A model generated the notes under the pieces. It was given only the letters and a program-made list of their open reading frames with translations. It was not told the DNA's origin and searched no databases. The position numbers and the translations under genes were made by a program. From Gammaproteobacteria bacterium (GTDB taxonomy: Bacteria; Pseudomonadota; Gammaproteobacteria; UBA1113): a stretch of DNA of 8,180 bases. This document shows positions 1 through 6,777 of this stretch, in pieces. The first letter of the stretch is position 1. Each line of letters opens with the position of its first letter. The stretch is taken from NCBI GenBank assembly GCA_019752835.1, contig JAIELR010000022.1, forward strand, positions 1 through 8,180. Direction: 5' to 3'.

Positions 1-1
1 A

Positions 2-2200
2 CAAAGCTTTAAACACCTCGAGCAGATGAATGGCGCCAATAGCCCGGTAGCGCTTGCATATGAAAAAATCATGAAGCCTGGGCTTATCGATAAACCCATA
101 AGTAGCCTAAGTTATCTTGATATTGAGTTTGACAAAAAAATTGAAGACTGTCTTAAACCTATTCAGCGCTATATTAATAAGATTGATGCTAAAATCACGA
201 ATCCAAGAAAAACTTTCTATGCTTTTGAACTACGCGCCAGATTGATTGAATTACTCGAGCCAGCGCAACGGAATCGACTAGAGCTGGTGACAATGGCGGA
301 CCTCACGCTTTATATCAGCGATCTATTGGAAAGTGAAAAAATCATTGCGTTATTCATTAAAAATGAGTTTGAAAATCCAGCAGCACTGGATAATAAAGCA
401 ATTTTTGAAGAAAAAGAATGTGGTGTTATGGTAGAGGCCATTAGGGAACAACTTGAAGTTATACAAGAACCTCAAGATTTATTGGATGAAATAGATGAAG
501 ACTTAAACTTACCTATTACGGACCTGCAGAAAGTTAAGCGTGATTATGAGGAATTAGCTGCTAACAATGCTATGCATGTGGCTTTGACCTATTATCAGTA
601 CTTAGCTTTTTATGACGACAAAAAAGCCGATTATCCTGATCTAATTAAGAAACAAGCAATAAAAGACGAAAAAGAAGAACTCGCTAGTCAATTCAAATCA
701 TTGGATGTTGACCTCAATGCGATACTAAATAAAAAGGAAATAAATGCTAATGATTTAGCAATTTTATATATAAAGCTGACATTTGGAACGCCAGACGAAA
801 AAGAGGCTATTTACACAGCTATGAAAGGCGTCACCACCATACACACCTTAATTAACAATCATTTCGAGTCATTGAAGGAACCCACAGGATTAAAAGGTGA
901 ATTAGTGCTCAAAGATGATGCCCTCTGCGAAGCAAGTTTGTGCCTTGAAATGCTTACAATGTTGTATAATCATGCAAAAGAACACGAACTTGACCTTGAT
1001 CTCCGACCAATTGCTATGCCACAAATGCCTACTCTTATTGGAAAGGCTCAAATAGATTTGATTAATAAAATTCGTTTATTAAATAAAAGCCAACCATTAG
1101 CATCAGGGTATGGGAAACTGACTCAAGTTTATACGCTATCTAAGTTGGCCAATTCTATCCAACTCGAATCTGGGCAAGCCAAATCTACCGGCACCAAGTA
1201 TCTTTATGAAGATGCATACTTTGCTGAATTGCTACATACTAAAAACACAACGCCATCTGTAACAAAAAACATTGTTGACAATATTGTGATCAATCAAATC
1301 AAGGGTGATACTGGTGAGAGTTATATAACTTATATGGAGCCAAAACTTGAAAAACTGAAAAACTCAGCACAGGAAAATGAATATCAAAGCGATTATCTAA
1401 CGAAAATATCAGATAAAAATAAGCTCAATGCGCAAGCATTACTACCAGACGAAGGTAAGGAGCACAAAGTCCGCGATAAAAATCAGTTAGAGGAGCTCTC
1501 GATAGAGACTTATGCTGTACTCAAAGTGCTCAATGAGTTTAATGTGAAAGCCGTCAAGCTGCTTGATAAAAATGATAATGTGAGCCAATTATTGTCGGCA
1601 AGGGAGTTTAATGATTTATCTGGGTTTGCAGAAAATATTCAGAACGAAGACTTGTCCTTGAATGCACTTAACTCTATAAAAGGAACACCTCTCTTCAACG
1701 TTCAAGAGCGGCTTAATTTTTATCGAGGTCAGGCAAAATCGTATGACCGTGAGCAATTGGCCGTTAGAATAGATGCTGAAAAGGAAAGAAAAGACTCATA
1801 TAAAGAAGTTTTGAAACCAAGATCGAAACTTGCTCTTGATGCAACGGCTCACTTCTATCAAGTAATACCGTTATTGGGTCAAATTATCGCTAAAATTGCC
1901 GAGTTCGTGGAAAAACGTCAACGAAAATCTGAACGTAGAGCAGAAATCGTTGCTGAAGCTTCAGATGGTAATAACGATCTTTTACAGTCAGACGACGACG
2001 TAGAAAGCGTTATGCAACAGCCTCAGGCACCCAAACCTGAAAGAAAAGGCATACTCTTAGCGGAAGACAAAAAAGAATACGGTGAGAAGATACTTAAAGG
2101 ATATAGTCGTCTGTATCAACCTGTGCAAGATACAAGCATACCCGCTGCAGTCAATCCGACAGTAAATGATGTTAGAGAAGAACGTAGATATAGTTTTTAA
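2..2200 (+). CDS. Large unrecognised helical protein, 5' end probably outside the window (effector-like)
   Basis: I do not recognise this protein. The frame is open from base 2. The first ATG (base 26) has no Shine-Dalgarno sequence and is preceded by eight in-frame sense codons, so the true start is probably upstream. Counted from that ATG it has 724 residues, rich in Lys, Glu, Asp, Leu and Asn, and looks mostly alpha-helical. There is no signal peptide at the visible end and no clear transmembrane span. One hydrophobic stretch (about residues 608-627, with VIPLLGQIIAKIAEF) is followed at once by a basic segment (EKRQRKSERR, about 629-638), which could be a membrane-contacting or amphipathic helix. 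The last ~70 residues are polar and probably disordered (DDDVES, QQPQAPKPERK), ending EERRYSF. A large orphan protein with a polar charged tail is typical of type IV secreted effectors in Legionellales, but that is inference. By eye its coding is more AT-rich than the hsl and ubi genes. It ends 56 bases before the transporter start. Confidence 0.8.
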   Translation, partial: QSFKHLEQMNGANSPVALAYEKIMKPGLIDKPISSLSYLDIEFDKKIEDCLKPIQRYINKIDAKITNPRKTFYAFELRARLIELLEPAQRNRLELVTMADLTLYISDLLESEKIIALFIKNEFENPAALDNKAIFEEKECGVMVEAIREQLEVIQEPQDLLDEIDEDLNLPITDLQKVKRDYEELAANNAMHVALTYYQYLAFYDDKKADYPDLIKKQAIKDEKEELASQFKSLDVDLNAILNKKEINANDLAILYIKLTFGTPDEKEAIYTAMKGVTTIHTLINNHFESLKEPTGLKGELVLKDDALCEASLCLEMLTMLYNHAKEHELDLDLRPIAMPQMPTLIGKAQIDLINKIRLLNKSQPLASGYGKLTQVYTLSKLANSIQLESGQAKSTGTKYLYEDAYFAELLHTKNTTPSVTKNIVDNIVINQIKGDTGESYITYMEPKLEKLKNSAQENEYQSDYLTKISDKNKLNAQALLPDEGKEHKVRDKNQLEELSIETYAVLKVLNEFNVKAVKLLDKNDNVSQLLSAREFNDLSGFAENIQNEDLSLNALNSIKGTPLFNVQERLNFYRGQAKSYDREQLAVRIDAEKERKDSYKEVLKPRSKLALDATAHFYQVIPLLGQIIAKIAEFVEKRQRKSERRAEIVAEASDGNNDLLQSDDDVESVMQQPQAPKPERKGILLAEDKKEYGEKILKGYSRLYQPVQDTSIPAAVNPTVNDVREERRYSF

Positions 2201-2213
2201 TCGGCATTGTAAC

Positions 2214-2239
2214 GAGCCCCTCGCCTTTGGCAGGGGCTC
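2214..2239. terminator. GC-rich hairpin between the orphan gene and the transporter gene
   Basis: GAGCCCCT (2214-2221) and AGGGGCTC (2232-2239) form a perfect 8-bp stem, and the loop can close further through GCC/GGC around TTT. It begins 13 bases after the stop codon of the orphan gene, the usual place for an intrinsic terminator. The following TAATTT is only a weak T-tract, so termination may be inefficient or the hairpin may serve RNA stability. It ends 17 bases before the transporter GTG. Confidence 0.5.
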
Positions 2240-2256
2240 TAATTTGGACTTTCCCT

Positions 2257-3588
2257 GTGACCCCACAAGAGCAAAAAACAACATTCTCTTTGGCATGCAT
2301 TTATGCCTTCCGCATGCTGGGCCTGTTCATGATTTTACCCATTTTTAGTCTGTATGCCCCTACATTAAACCACGCCACCCCTACCTTGATAGGTATCGCA
2401 CTCGGCATTTATGGGCTGACTCAGGCAACATTCCAAATTCCATTTGCCATGATCTCTGATCGCATTGGCCGCAAACCCGTCATTCTAATGGGTCTCCTCT
2501 TATTTATTGTAGGTAGCATTATTGCCGCCCTTAGCAACGATATCATTTGGATTATCGTTGGCCGCGCTATTCAAGGTGCTGGCGCCATAGGAAGTACATT
2601 GATTGCCCTGGTGGCTGATAACACCAAAGAAGAAAACCGATTAAAAGCCATGGCTATCGTCGGCATGACCATTGGTTTATCCTTTATGATTGCCATGGTG
2701 TTAGGCTCTGTTATTCAACCATTTATTGGCTTATCGGGCATTTTTTGGTTAACGGCGTTCCTGGCAAGCATTGCCATTATTATCCTGTATTATGGAGTCC
2801 CCACCCCACGCTATCGTGGCATTCATCGCGACAGTGAGCCCGTTCTAGGTCAATTTACGCGCATACTAGCCAATCAGCAATTATTGCGTTTAAATGTAGG
2901 TATTTTTTCACTGCACGCCATCTTAATGGCTCTTTTTATCGTTCTTCCGCTTATGTTGGTCCACACCACAGCACAGCTTGGAGAGGCGCAACAATGGAAA
3001 ATATACTTACCCACCTTGCTTGTTGCTGTCGTGCTTATATTACCTTTCGTTATGATCGCAGAAAAAAAACGTTTAATAAAACCACTCTATATTATCGCTA
3101 TTTTATTACTAGGGCTTACTCAACCCTTGTTTTTTATCTTTAAATCTACACTACTAGGCTTGAGTTTAACGCTCTGTCTTTTTTTCACTGCCTTTACTTT
3201 TTTGGAGTCCTGTCTACCATCCCTAGTTTCTAAAATTGCACCGGCAGGCAATAAAGGAACAGCAATGGGCATTTATTCCAGTGCACAATTTTTAGGCATT
3301 TTTGTGGGCGCCTCCCTGGGCGGTTTACTCTATAAGCACTTTGGCCTCATAGGCTTATTTTTATTTTGCACGACTATGGCTGTTGTTTGGCTTGTATTGG
3401 CGATAACCATGAAAAACCCACCTTATTTGAGTAGCAAAATCATTGCTGTTTCAGTCGCCAATGATCCCGCTGCCATTCGAGCATTAGAGGCAAGCTTCTT
3501 GAAGAAACCAGGAGTTAGCGAAGTTATGATCTGTCCTGATGAGCAAGTCGCTTATTTAAAGATTGATCGAAAAATTTACGTTGAATAA
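2257..3588 (+). CDS. YajR-like major facilitator superfamily transporter
   Basis: A 443-residue inner-membrane MFS protein, presumably a proton-coupled exporter; its substrate cannot be told from sequence. From a GTG start at 2257 it reads MTPQEQKTTFSLACIYAFRM, which fits the usual N-terminus of this family. A longer reading from TTG at 2227 would begin inside the upstream hairpin and is unlikely. A weak GGA (2246-2248) lies 8 bases before the GTG. Features seen are about 12 hydrophobic segments; MFS motif A in the TM2-TM3 loop (SDRIGRKP, about residues 67-74); a TM4 motif GRAIQGAGAIGS; and after the last span a ~45-residue soluble tail (about 397-443, containing GVSEVMICPDEQVAYLKID). That tail matches the small ferredoxin-like YAM domain of E. 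coli YajR. Total length is also close to YajR. A palindromic repeat starts 3 bases after its stop codon. The family call is firm; the physiological role is unknown. Confidence 0.9.
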   Translation: MTPQEQKTTFSLACIYAFRMLGLFMILPIFSLYAPTLNHATPTLIGIALGIYGLTQATFQIPFAMISDRIGRKPVILMGLLLFIVGSIIAALSNDIIWIIVGRAIQGAGAIGSTLIALVADNTKEENRLKAMAIVGMTIGLSFMIAMVLGSVIQPFIGLSGIFWLTAFLASIAIIILYYGVPTPRYRGIHRDSEPVLGQFTRILANQQLLRLNVGIFSLHAILMALFIVLPLMLVHTTAQLGEAQQWKIYLPTLLVAVVLILPFVMIAEKKRLIKPLYIIAILLLGLTQPLFFIFKSTLLGLSLTLCLFFTAFTFLESCLPSLVSKIAPAGNKGTAMGIYSSAQFLGIFVGASLGGLLYKHFGLIGLFLFCTTMAVVWLVLAITMKNPPYLSSKIIAVSVANDPAAIRALEASFLKKPGVSEVMICPDEQVAYLKIDRKIYVE

Positions 3589-3591
3589 ATG

Positions 3592-3656
3592 GTAGGGGCA
3601 CCCCCTGTGGTTGCCCAAAGGTGGGCGGCCACGGGGGGCCGCCCCTACAACAGCCT
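3592..3656. repeat. GC-rich palindromic dispersed repeat, copy 1
   Basis: The terminal arms GTAGGGGC (3592-3599) and GCCCCTAC (3641-3648) are perfect inverted repeats. The inner arms also pair (ACCCCC with GGGGGG; TTGCCC with GGGCGG through G-T wobbles), leaving a short AAAGGT loop. It shares CCACGGGGGG, GCCCCTAC and the flank AACAGCCT with a second copy at 8074-8140. It is far more GC-rich than the surrounding sequence. Lying just after the transporter stop codon, it could protect the mRNA 3' end or end transcription, as REP-type elements can. No transposase is present in the window. Confidence 0.75.
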
Positions 3657-3710
3657 TCGAGCGCTTCATCCAGGCTCTTTGCTTCACCTCACCCGCAACT
3701 GAACAAATTC

Positions 3711-3738
3711 TGGACAATTCATTATTCTTTACCATACT
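3711..3738 (+). promoter_or_regulatory. Possible sigma-70 promoter for the L,D-transpeptidase gene
   Basis: TGGACA (3711-3716, 5 of 6 to the -35 consensus) and CATACT (3733-3738, 4 of 6 to the -10 consensus) are 16 bases apart. They lie about 58 bases upstream of the start codon, in a gap that follows the palindromic repeat. The match is modest and other pairings in this AT-rich stretch are possible. Confidence 0.3.
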
Positions 3739-3795
3739 TAACACGAGGGTCTGTTAACACCGACTCACAATTTACCTTTTCGAAGGAAACGTGTC

Positions 3796-4284
3796 ATGAA
3801 AGGTTTATATACGTGTTTAGTTACAGCTGTTCTAACCTTTATTTTTTCAAGCTCTGTTTTTGCAACGAGCTATGGTTTCCCATCGCAAATTCCCTCACGC
3901 GGCGTCAGCGTCTTCATTTTTAATCCCCATATAACCAAATGGGCCGTTTATGATGAAGAAGGTGAGTTAATAAAAACAGGACAGGGCTCAGGCGGTCGAA
4001 ACTACTGCCCCGATATACATCGACGTTGCCACACACCCGTGGGGACCTTCCGTGTTTATGCGCAAGAGGGCTCCTGGTGCAAATCCAAAAAATTCCCTGT
4101 CGGTAGAGGCGGCGCACCCATGCCCTACTGTAACTATTTTCATGGCGGTTTTGCTGTCCATGGTTCTTATGAAGTGCGCAGCTATAATGCCAGTCATGGC
4201 TGCATACGGGTTTATCCTGCCGATGCAAAATGGTTGCAAAGTATTCTACACCCTGGTTCTATCGTAATAGTAAAACCTTACTAG
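3796..4284 (+). CDS. Secreted L,D-transpeptidase (YkuD-fold) family protein
   Basis: A 162-residue exported enzyme of the L,D-transpeptidase family, which uses an active-site cysteine to form or edit bonds in peptidoglycan, or to attach proteins to it, in the periplasm. An N-terminal signal peptide is clear: a Lys-containing start, a hydrophobic core, and a likely cut after VFA at residue 23. The catalytic signature is intact: His122 in FAVHGS, then SHGCIRVYP with His134, Cys136 and Arg138. PVGTFRVYA (about 81-89) is the usual family strand before it. Four further cysteines (71, 78, 95, 112) surround the domain and could form disulfides or bind metal. The ATG at 3796 has a good Shine-Dalgarno (GAAGGA, 3782-3787) with 8 bases of spacing. 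The protein is short, essentially a bare catalytic domain with no LysM or other wall-binding module. It appears to be a single-gene unit and ends only a few bases before the hslV promoter. Confidence 0.9.
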   Translation: MKGLYTCLVTAVLTFIFSSSVFATSYGFPSQIPSRGVSVFIFNPHITKWAVYDEEGELIKTGQGSGGRNYCPDIHRRCHTPVGTFRVYAQEGSWCKSKKFPVGRGGAPMPYCNYFHGGFAVHGSYEVRSYNASHGCIRVYPADAKWLQSILHPGSIVIVKPY

Positions 4285-4289
4285 GACCT

Positions 4290-4317
4290 GTTGAATTTTT
4301 TGAAAATACCCCCATTA
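4290..4317 (+). promoter_or_regulatory. Sigma-32-like heat-shock promoter of hslVU
   Basis: GTTGAA (4290-4295) matches the sigma-32 -35 element CTTGAA at 5 of 6 positions. CCCCATTA (4310-4317) matches the -10 element CCCCATnT at all but its last position. The 14-base spacing is within the accepted range. It sits just upstream of hslVU, a classic heat-shock operon in E. coli. A start site near 4324 would leave a leader of about 35 bases before the hslV TTG. Confidence 0.7.
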
Positions 4318-4350
4318 GGTTCAAGTAACTTATTTTAATACCCTAATGGG
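4311..4350. repeat. 9-bp inverted repeat spanning the hslV promoter and ribosome binding site
   Basis: CCCATTAGG (4311-4319) and CCTAATGGG (4342-4350) are perfect inverted arms separated by 22 bases. The left arm overlaps the -10 element of the sigma-32-like promoter. The right arm contains the first three bases of the hslV Shine-Dalgarno GGGAG (4348-4352). If transcription starts near 4324 the left arm is not in the RNA, so this would act as DNA (an operator-like site) and not as a leader hairpin, unless a promoter further upstream is used. Confidence 0.45.
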
Positions 4351-4358
4351 AGAAAGCA

Positions 4359-4910
4359 TTGGAACAATTTCACGGTACAACCATTGTTTGTGTACGTCGC
4401 CCTGATAAAGTAGTCATTGGTGGCGACGGTCAAGTGACCCTTGGCTCTATTGTACTTAAAGGGAATGCCCGTAAAGTTCGCCGCTTATATAATGGGAAAG
4501 TCATTGCTGGCTTTGCTGGCGGCACGGCTGATGCATTCACACTCTTTGAACGCTTCGAGGCCAAATTAGAAACCTATCAAGGTAATCTGACACGTGCCGC
4601 TGTTGAGCTAGCCAAAGACTGGCGTACCGATCGCATGTTACGCAGACTTGAAGCTTTGCTTGCAGTCGCCGATAGCAAAACGTCCCTCATCATTACCGGA
4701 AATGGCGATGTCGTTGAGCCAGAAGATAATTTGATTGCCATAGGCTCAGGTGGGCCCTACGCTCAGTCAGCTGCCCGTGCCTTAATGGATAATACGCCCT
4801 TAGATGCACGCGCGATTGTTGAGAAAAGTCTAAAAATTGCTAGTGATATTTGCATTTATACGAATCAAAATCACGTGATTGAAGAGCTTGAAACAAGCGA
4901 ATCTCTTTAA
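4359..4910 (+). CDS. hslV: HslV (ClpQ), peptidase subunit of the HslVU ATP-dependent protease
   Basis: HslV forms a double-hexamer peptidase chamber in the cytoplasm and degrades proteins unfolded by HslU. The TTG start has a Shine-Dalgarno GGGAG (4348-4352) 6 bases upstream. It encodes a six-residue leader MEQFHG before TTIVCVRR, so the N-terminal nucleophile after processing is Thr7 (Thr1 of the mature enzyme); several gammaproteobacterial HslVs carry this same short propeptide. The family landmarks are present: [12 protein letters not shown], the active-site lysine in ARKVRRLY (mature Lys33), the [20 protein letters not shown] segment, [35 protein letters not shown], and [17 protein letters not shown] with the conserved serine. 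At 183 residues the length is normal for the leader-bearing form. hslU follows after 29 bases, so the two genes are co-transcribed, probably from the sigma-32-like promoter at 4290-4317. Confidence 0.97.
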   Translation: MEQFHGTTIVCVRRPDKVVIGGDGQVTLGSIVLKGNARKVRRLYNGKVIAGFAGGTADAFTLFERFEAKLETYQGNLTRAAVELAKDWRTDRMLRRLEALLAVADSKTSLIITGNGDVVEPEDNLIAIGSGGPYAQSAARALMDNTPLDARAIVEKSLKIASDICIYTNQNHVIEELETSESL

Positions 4911-4939
4911 AAAACCAACCTATAAGTGAAGACGAAATA

Positions 4940-6385
4940 ATGCCAGCTGCCAATACAAGTCTCGATCAAGAACTCTTTATAACGCCCATGACCCCGCGTG
5001 AAATTGTCGCTGAACTGGATAAATACATTATCGGACAAGAAGACGCAAAACGTGCAGTTGCCATTGCTTTTCGTAGCCGATGGCGCCGCATGCAGATAGA
5101 TGATGCGGATATGCGCTCAGAAATCACGCCCAAAAATATCATGATGATAGGCCCCACCGGTGTTGGTAAAACAGAAATAGCCAGACGTCTGGCAAAACTC
5201 GCGAATGCGCCTTTTCTCAAAATCGAAGCCACCAAATTTACTGAAGTGGGTTATGTCGGCCGTGATGTTGAGTCCATTATTCGTGAACTCACCGAAACTG
5301 CCATGAAAAATACGCGGGAACAAGAAGTCGAAAAATTGAAGTCACTTGCTAATGAAGCTGCTGAAGAGCGTATTTTAGATGCATTGCTGCCGCCAGCGCC
5401 AGATCTAGCCGACGATCAAGATTCCGCTGAGATGGCAGAGTCGCCTGATTTTAGTAGCCTCTTGGGTGAGGTCTCACCACCTAAAAAAATGAAAAAACGT
5501 AAAGATAGTGCTGCGCGCCAACGCTTTCGCAAAAAATTACGTGAAGGTCTTCTTGAAGAAACAGAAGTAGATATTAGTATTTCGGCTAATACCATTGGTG
5601 TTGAAATCATGGCGCCCCCTGGCATGGAAGAAATGACTAACCAATTGCAAACTATGTTTCAGAACCTCAATACCGATCGTATGAAAACGCGTCGTTTAAA
5701 AATCAAAGATGCTCTCAAAATTTTACGTGAAGAGGAAGCTGCAAAACTAGTCAATGAAGAAGACTTGCGTGAGCGAGCTATTCGCAGCGTCGAAGAGCAA
5801 GGCATCGTCTTTATTGATGAGTTAGACAAAATTGCAAGACGTTCTGATCAAGTTGGTGGTGGAGATGTGTCACGTGAGGGCGTGCAACGTGATTTACTGC
5901 CCTTGATTGAAGGCTGCACCGTCACCACGAAATATGGTCCCGTTAATACCGATCATATTTTGTTTATTACGTCCGGCGCCTTTCATCATGTGAAACCCTC
6001 CGATCTTATTGCCGAATTACAGGGTCGTTTACCCATTCGTGTTGAGTTAAAAGCATTAACGGTAGGTGATTTTATTCGTATCCTCACCGAACCCCAGGCA
6101 TCATTAACTAAACAATATACCGCCCTATTAGACACAGAAAATACGGATCTAAGTTTCGATGAAACAGCTATACGCCGCATTGCTGAAATTGCTTGGCATG
6201 TGAATGAAACCACTGAAAATATTGGTGCGCGCCGTTTACATACCGTGCTCGAACGTTTGCTTGAAAAAATTTCCTTTGAGGCCTGTGATAATGCGGATGG
6301 TCGATTTAAGATAGATGATGTCTATGTAAATCAGCAATTACAGTATTTGTTGAAAGATCAGGATTTGAGTCATTATATACTGTAA
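4940..6385 (+). CDS. hslU: HslU (ClpY), AAA+ unfoldase subunit of the HslVU protease
   Basis: HslU is the hexameric ATPase that recognises, unfolds and threads proteins into HslV. Seen in order: the N-terminal [17 protein letters not shown] (from residue 17); Walker A GPTGVGKT (71-78); pore loop GYVG (104-107); the I domain (roughly 120-250); Walker B with IVFIDELDK (Asp293, Glu294); [22 protein letters not shown] with the probable arginine finger Arg363; sensor-2 GARR (429-432); and the C-terminal DLSHYIL tail that docks into HslV pockets. All key residues are intact. At 481 residues it exceeds E. coli HslU (443) through a ~14-residue N-terminal extension and a longer charged insert in the I domain (about 153-190, acidic then KKMKKRK). 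The ATG at 4940 has only a weak GAAGACGAA upstream. The alternative ATG at 4988 matches the E. coli N-terminus but has no Shine-Dalgarno, so the extension is likely but not certain. Confidence 0.97.
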   Translation: MPAANTSLDQELFITPMTPREIVAELDKYIIGQEDAKRAVAIAFRSRWRRMQIDDADMRSEITPKNIMMIGPTGVGKTEIARRLAKLANAPFLKIEATKFTEVGYVGRDVESIIRELTETAMKNTREQEVEKLKSLANEAAEERILDALLPPAPDLADDQDSAEMAESPDFSSLLGEVSPPKKMKKRKDSAARQRFRKKLREGLLEETEVDISISANTIGVEIMAPPGMEEMTNQLQTMFQNLNTDRMKTRRLKIKDALKILREEEAAKLVNEEDLRERAIRSVEEQGIVFIDELDKIARRSDQVGGGDVSREGVQRDLLPLIEGCTVTTKYGPVNTDHILFITSGAFHHVKPSDLIAELQGRLPIRVELKALTVGDFIRILTEPQASLTKQYTALLDTENTDLSFDETAIRRIAEIAWHVNETTENIGARRLHTVLERLLEKISFEACDNADGRFKIDDVYVNQQLQYLLKDQDLSHYIL

Positions 6386-6398
6386 TTTTGTGTGTATT

Positions 6399-6404
6399 TA
6401 TAAT
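6399..6404 (+). promoter_or_regulatory. Perfect -10 box in the hslU-DUF971 gap
   Basis: TATAAT lies 14 bases after the hslU stop codon and would start transcription near 6411, just ahead of the nested inverted repeats at 6427-6693. I see no good -35 element at the right spacing and no extended -10 TG, so in AT-rich DNA this may be chance. If real, it would serve either a small RNA or a long leader of the DUF971-ubiE-ubiJ unit. Confidence 0.3.
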
Positions 6405-6426
6405 ACGGTATCCATACCCATTTTTA

Positions 6427-6693
6427 AACGGCGTCATCCTGTGCGAACGCCGCGAAAAGTGGTGATAAATGAATTAAAATAGATACGGCGAGAGACACAG
6501 GAGCCAAATGGAAATAATGAAAAAGTAAATGGATCTGCTGAAAGCGCGCAATATTAGTGCTCATCACAGAGACCAACCTTGATTTTTTCAAGATCTCCCA
6601 TTTGGATTCCGTATCTCCAGCCGTATGAAGCCTTGTTGTCTTATCAATTATCCAACGCGGCTTCCGTACGGAAAGTCCATATATGACGCCGTT
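6427..6693. other. Nested inverted-repeat region: structured RNA, long leader or MITE-like element
   Basis: This fills most of the 392-base gap 6386-6777, which has no convincing gene. Outer arms AACGGCGTCAT (6427-6437) and ATGACGCCGTT (6683-6693) are perfect 11-base inverted repeats. Inside, 6483-6511 and 6598-6626 form an imperfect stem with arms of equal length (29 bases). It is built from ATACGGC/GCCGTAT, GAGA/TCTC, GGA/TCC and CCAAATGG/CCATTTGG, about 22 pairs. GATCT/AGATC (6532-6536, 6591-6595) and CTTGA/TCAAG (6578-6582, 6588-6592) extend it inward. CCGTATGAAGCC (6621-6632) can instead pair with the segment 6659-6671, competing with the long stem. TTCCGTACGGAA (6662-6673) is a perfect palindrome. 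The right outer arm is followed by ATTTTTTA. I matched it to no RNA family I know. The remainder, 6694-6777, holds nothing clear beyond a weak ACGGAA before the DUF971 start. Confidence 0.5.
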
Positions 6694-6777
6694 ATTTTTT
6701 ATGTTGCAGTGACCTCCCGAGATCTACGCATAGGTTAGCTCTCATGGCGAAACGAAAAGAAAACCAACGGAACCCCC

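Noticed and set aside
2227..2256. Upstream TTG start extending the transporter by ten residues
   Set aside because: The TTG lies inside the GC-rich hairpin, has no ribosome binding site, and the added residues are not family-like; GTG at 2257 gives the expected N-terminus.
3556..3744. 62-codon minus-strand frame across the palindromic repeat
   Set aside because: Its sequence is the translated repeat plus intergenic DNA; no family resemblance.
3621..3923. 100-codon + strand frame starting in the palindromic repeat
   Set aside because: It begins in repeat DNA (GGHGGPPLQQ), crosses the promoter region and overlaps the L,D-transpeptidase in another frame, with no ribosome binding site.
3920..4267. 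Several + and - strand frames within the L,D-transpeptidase gene
   Set aside because: They are alternative-frame shadows of a well-supported enzyme with an intact catalytic motif.
4966..6213. Minus-strand frames opposite hslU
   Set aside because: They mirror the conserved HslU codons and show no independent features.
6427..6693. A known housekeeping RNA (tmRNA, RNase P, SRP, 6S) or a tRNA
   Set aside because: None of the diagnostic sequences I know for these RNAs is present, and there is no tRNA-like T-loop or CCA end.
6703..6735. Promoter just upstream of the DUF971 gene, with TTGCAG as a -35
   Set aside because: No acceptable -10 box lies at 15-19 bases; the candidates TAGGTT and TACGCA fit poorly in sequence or spacing.
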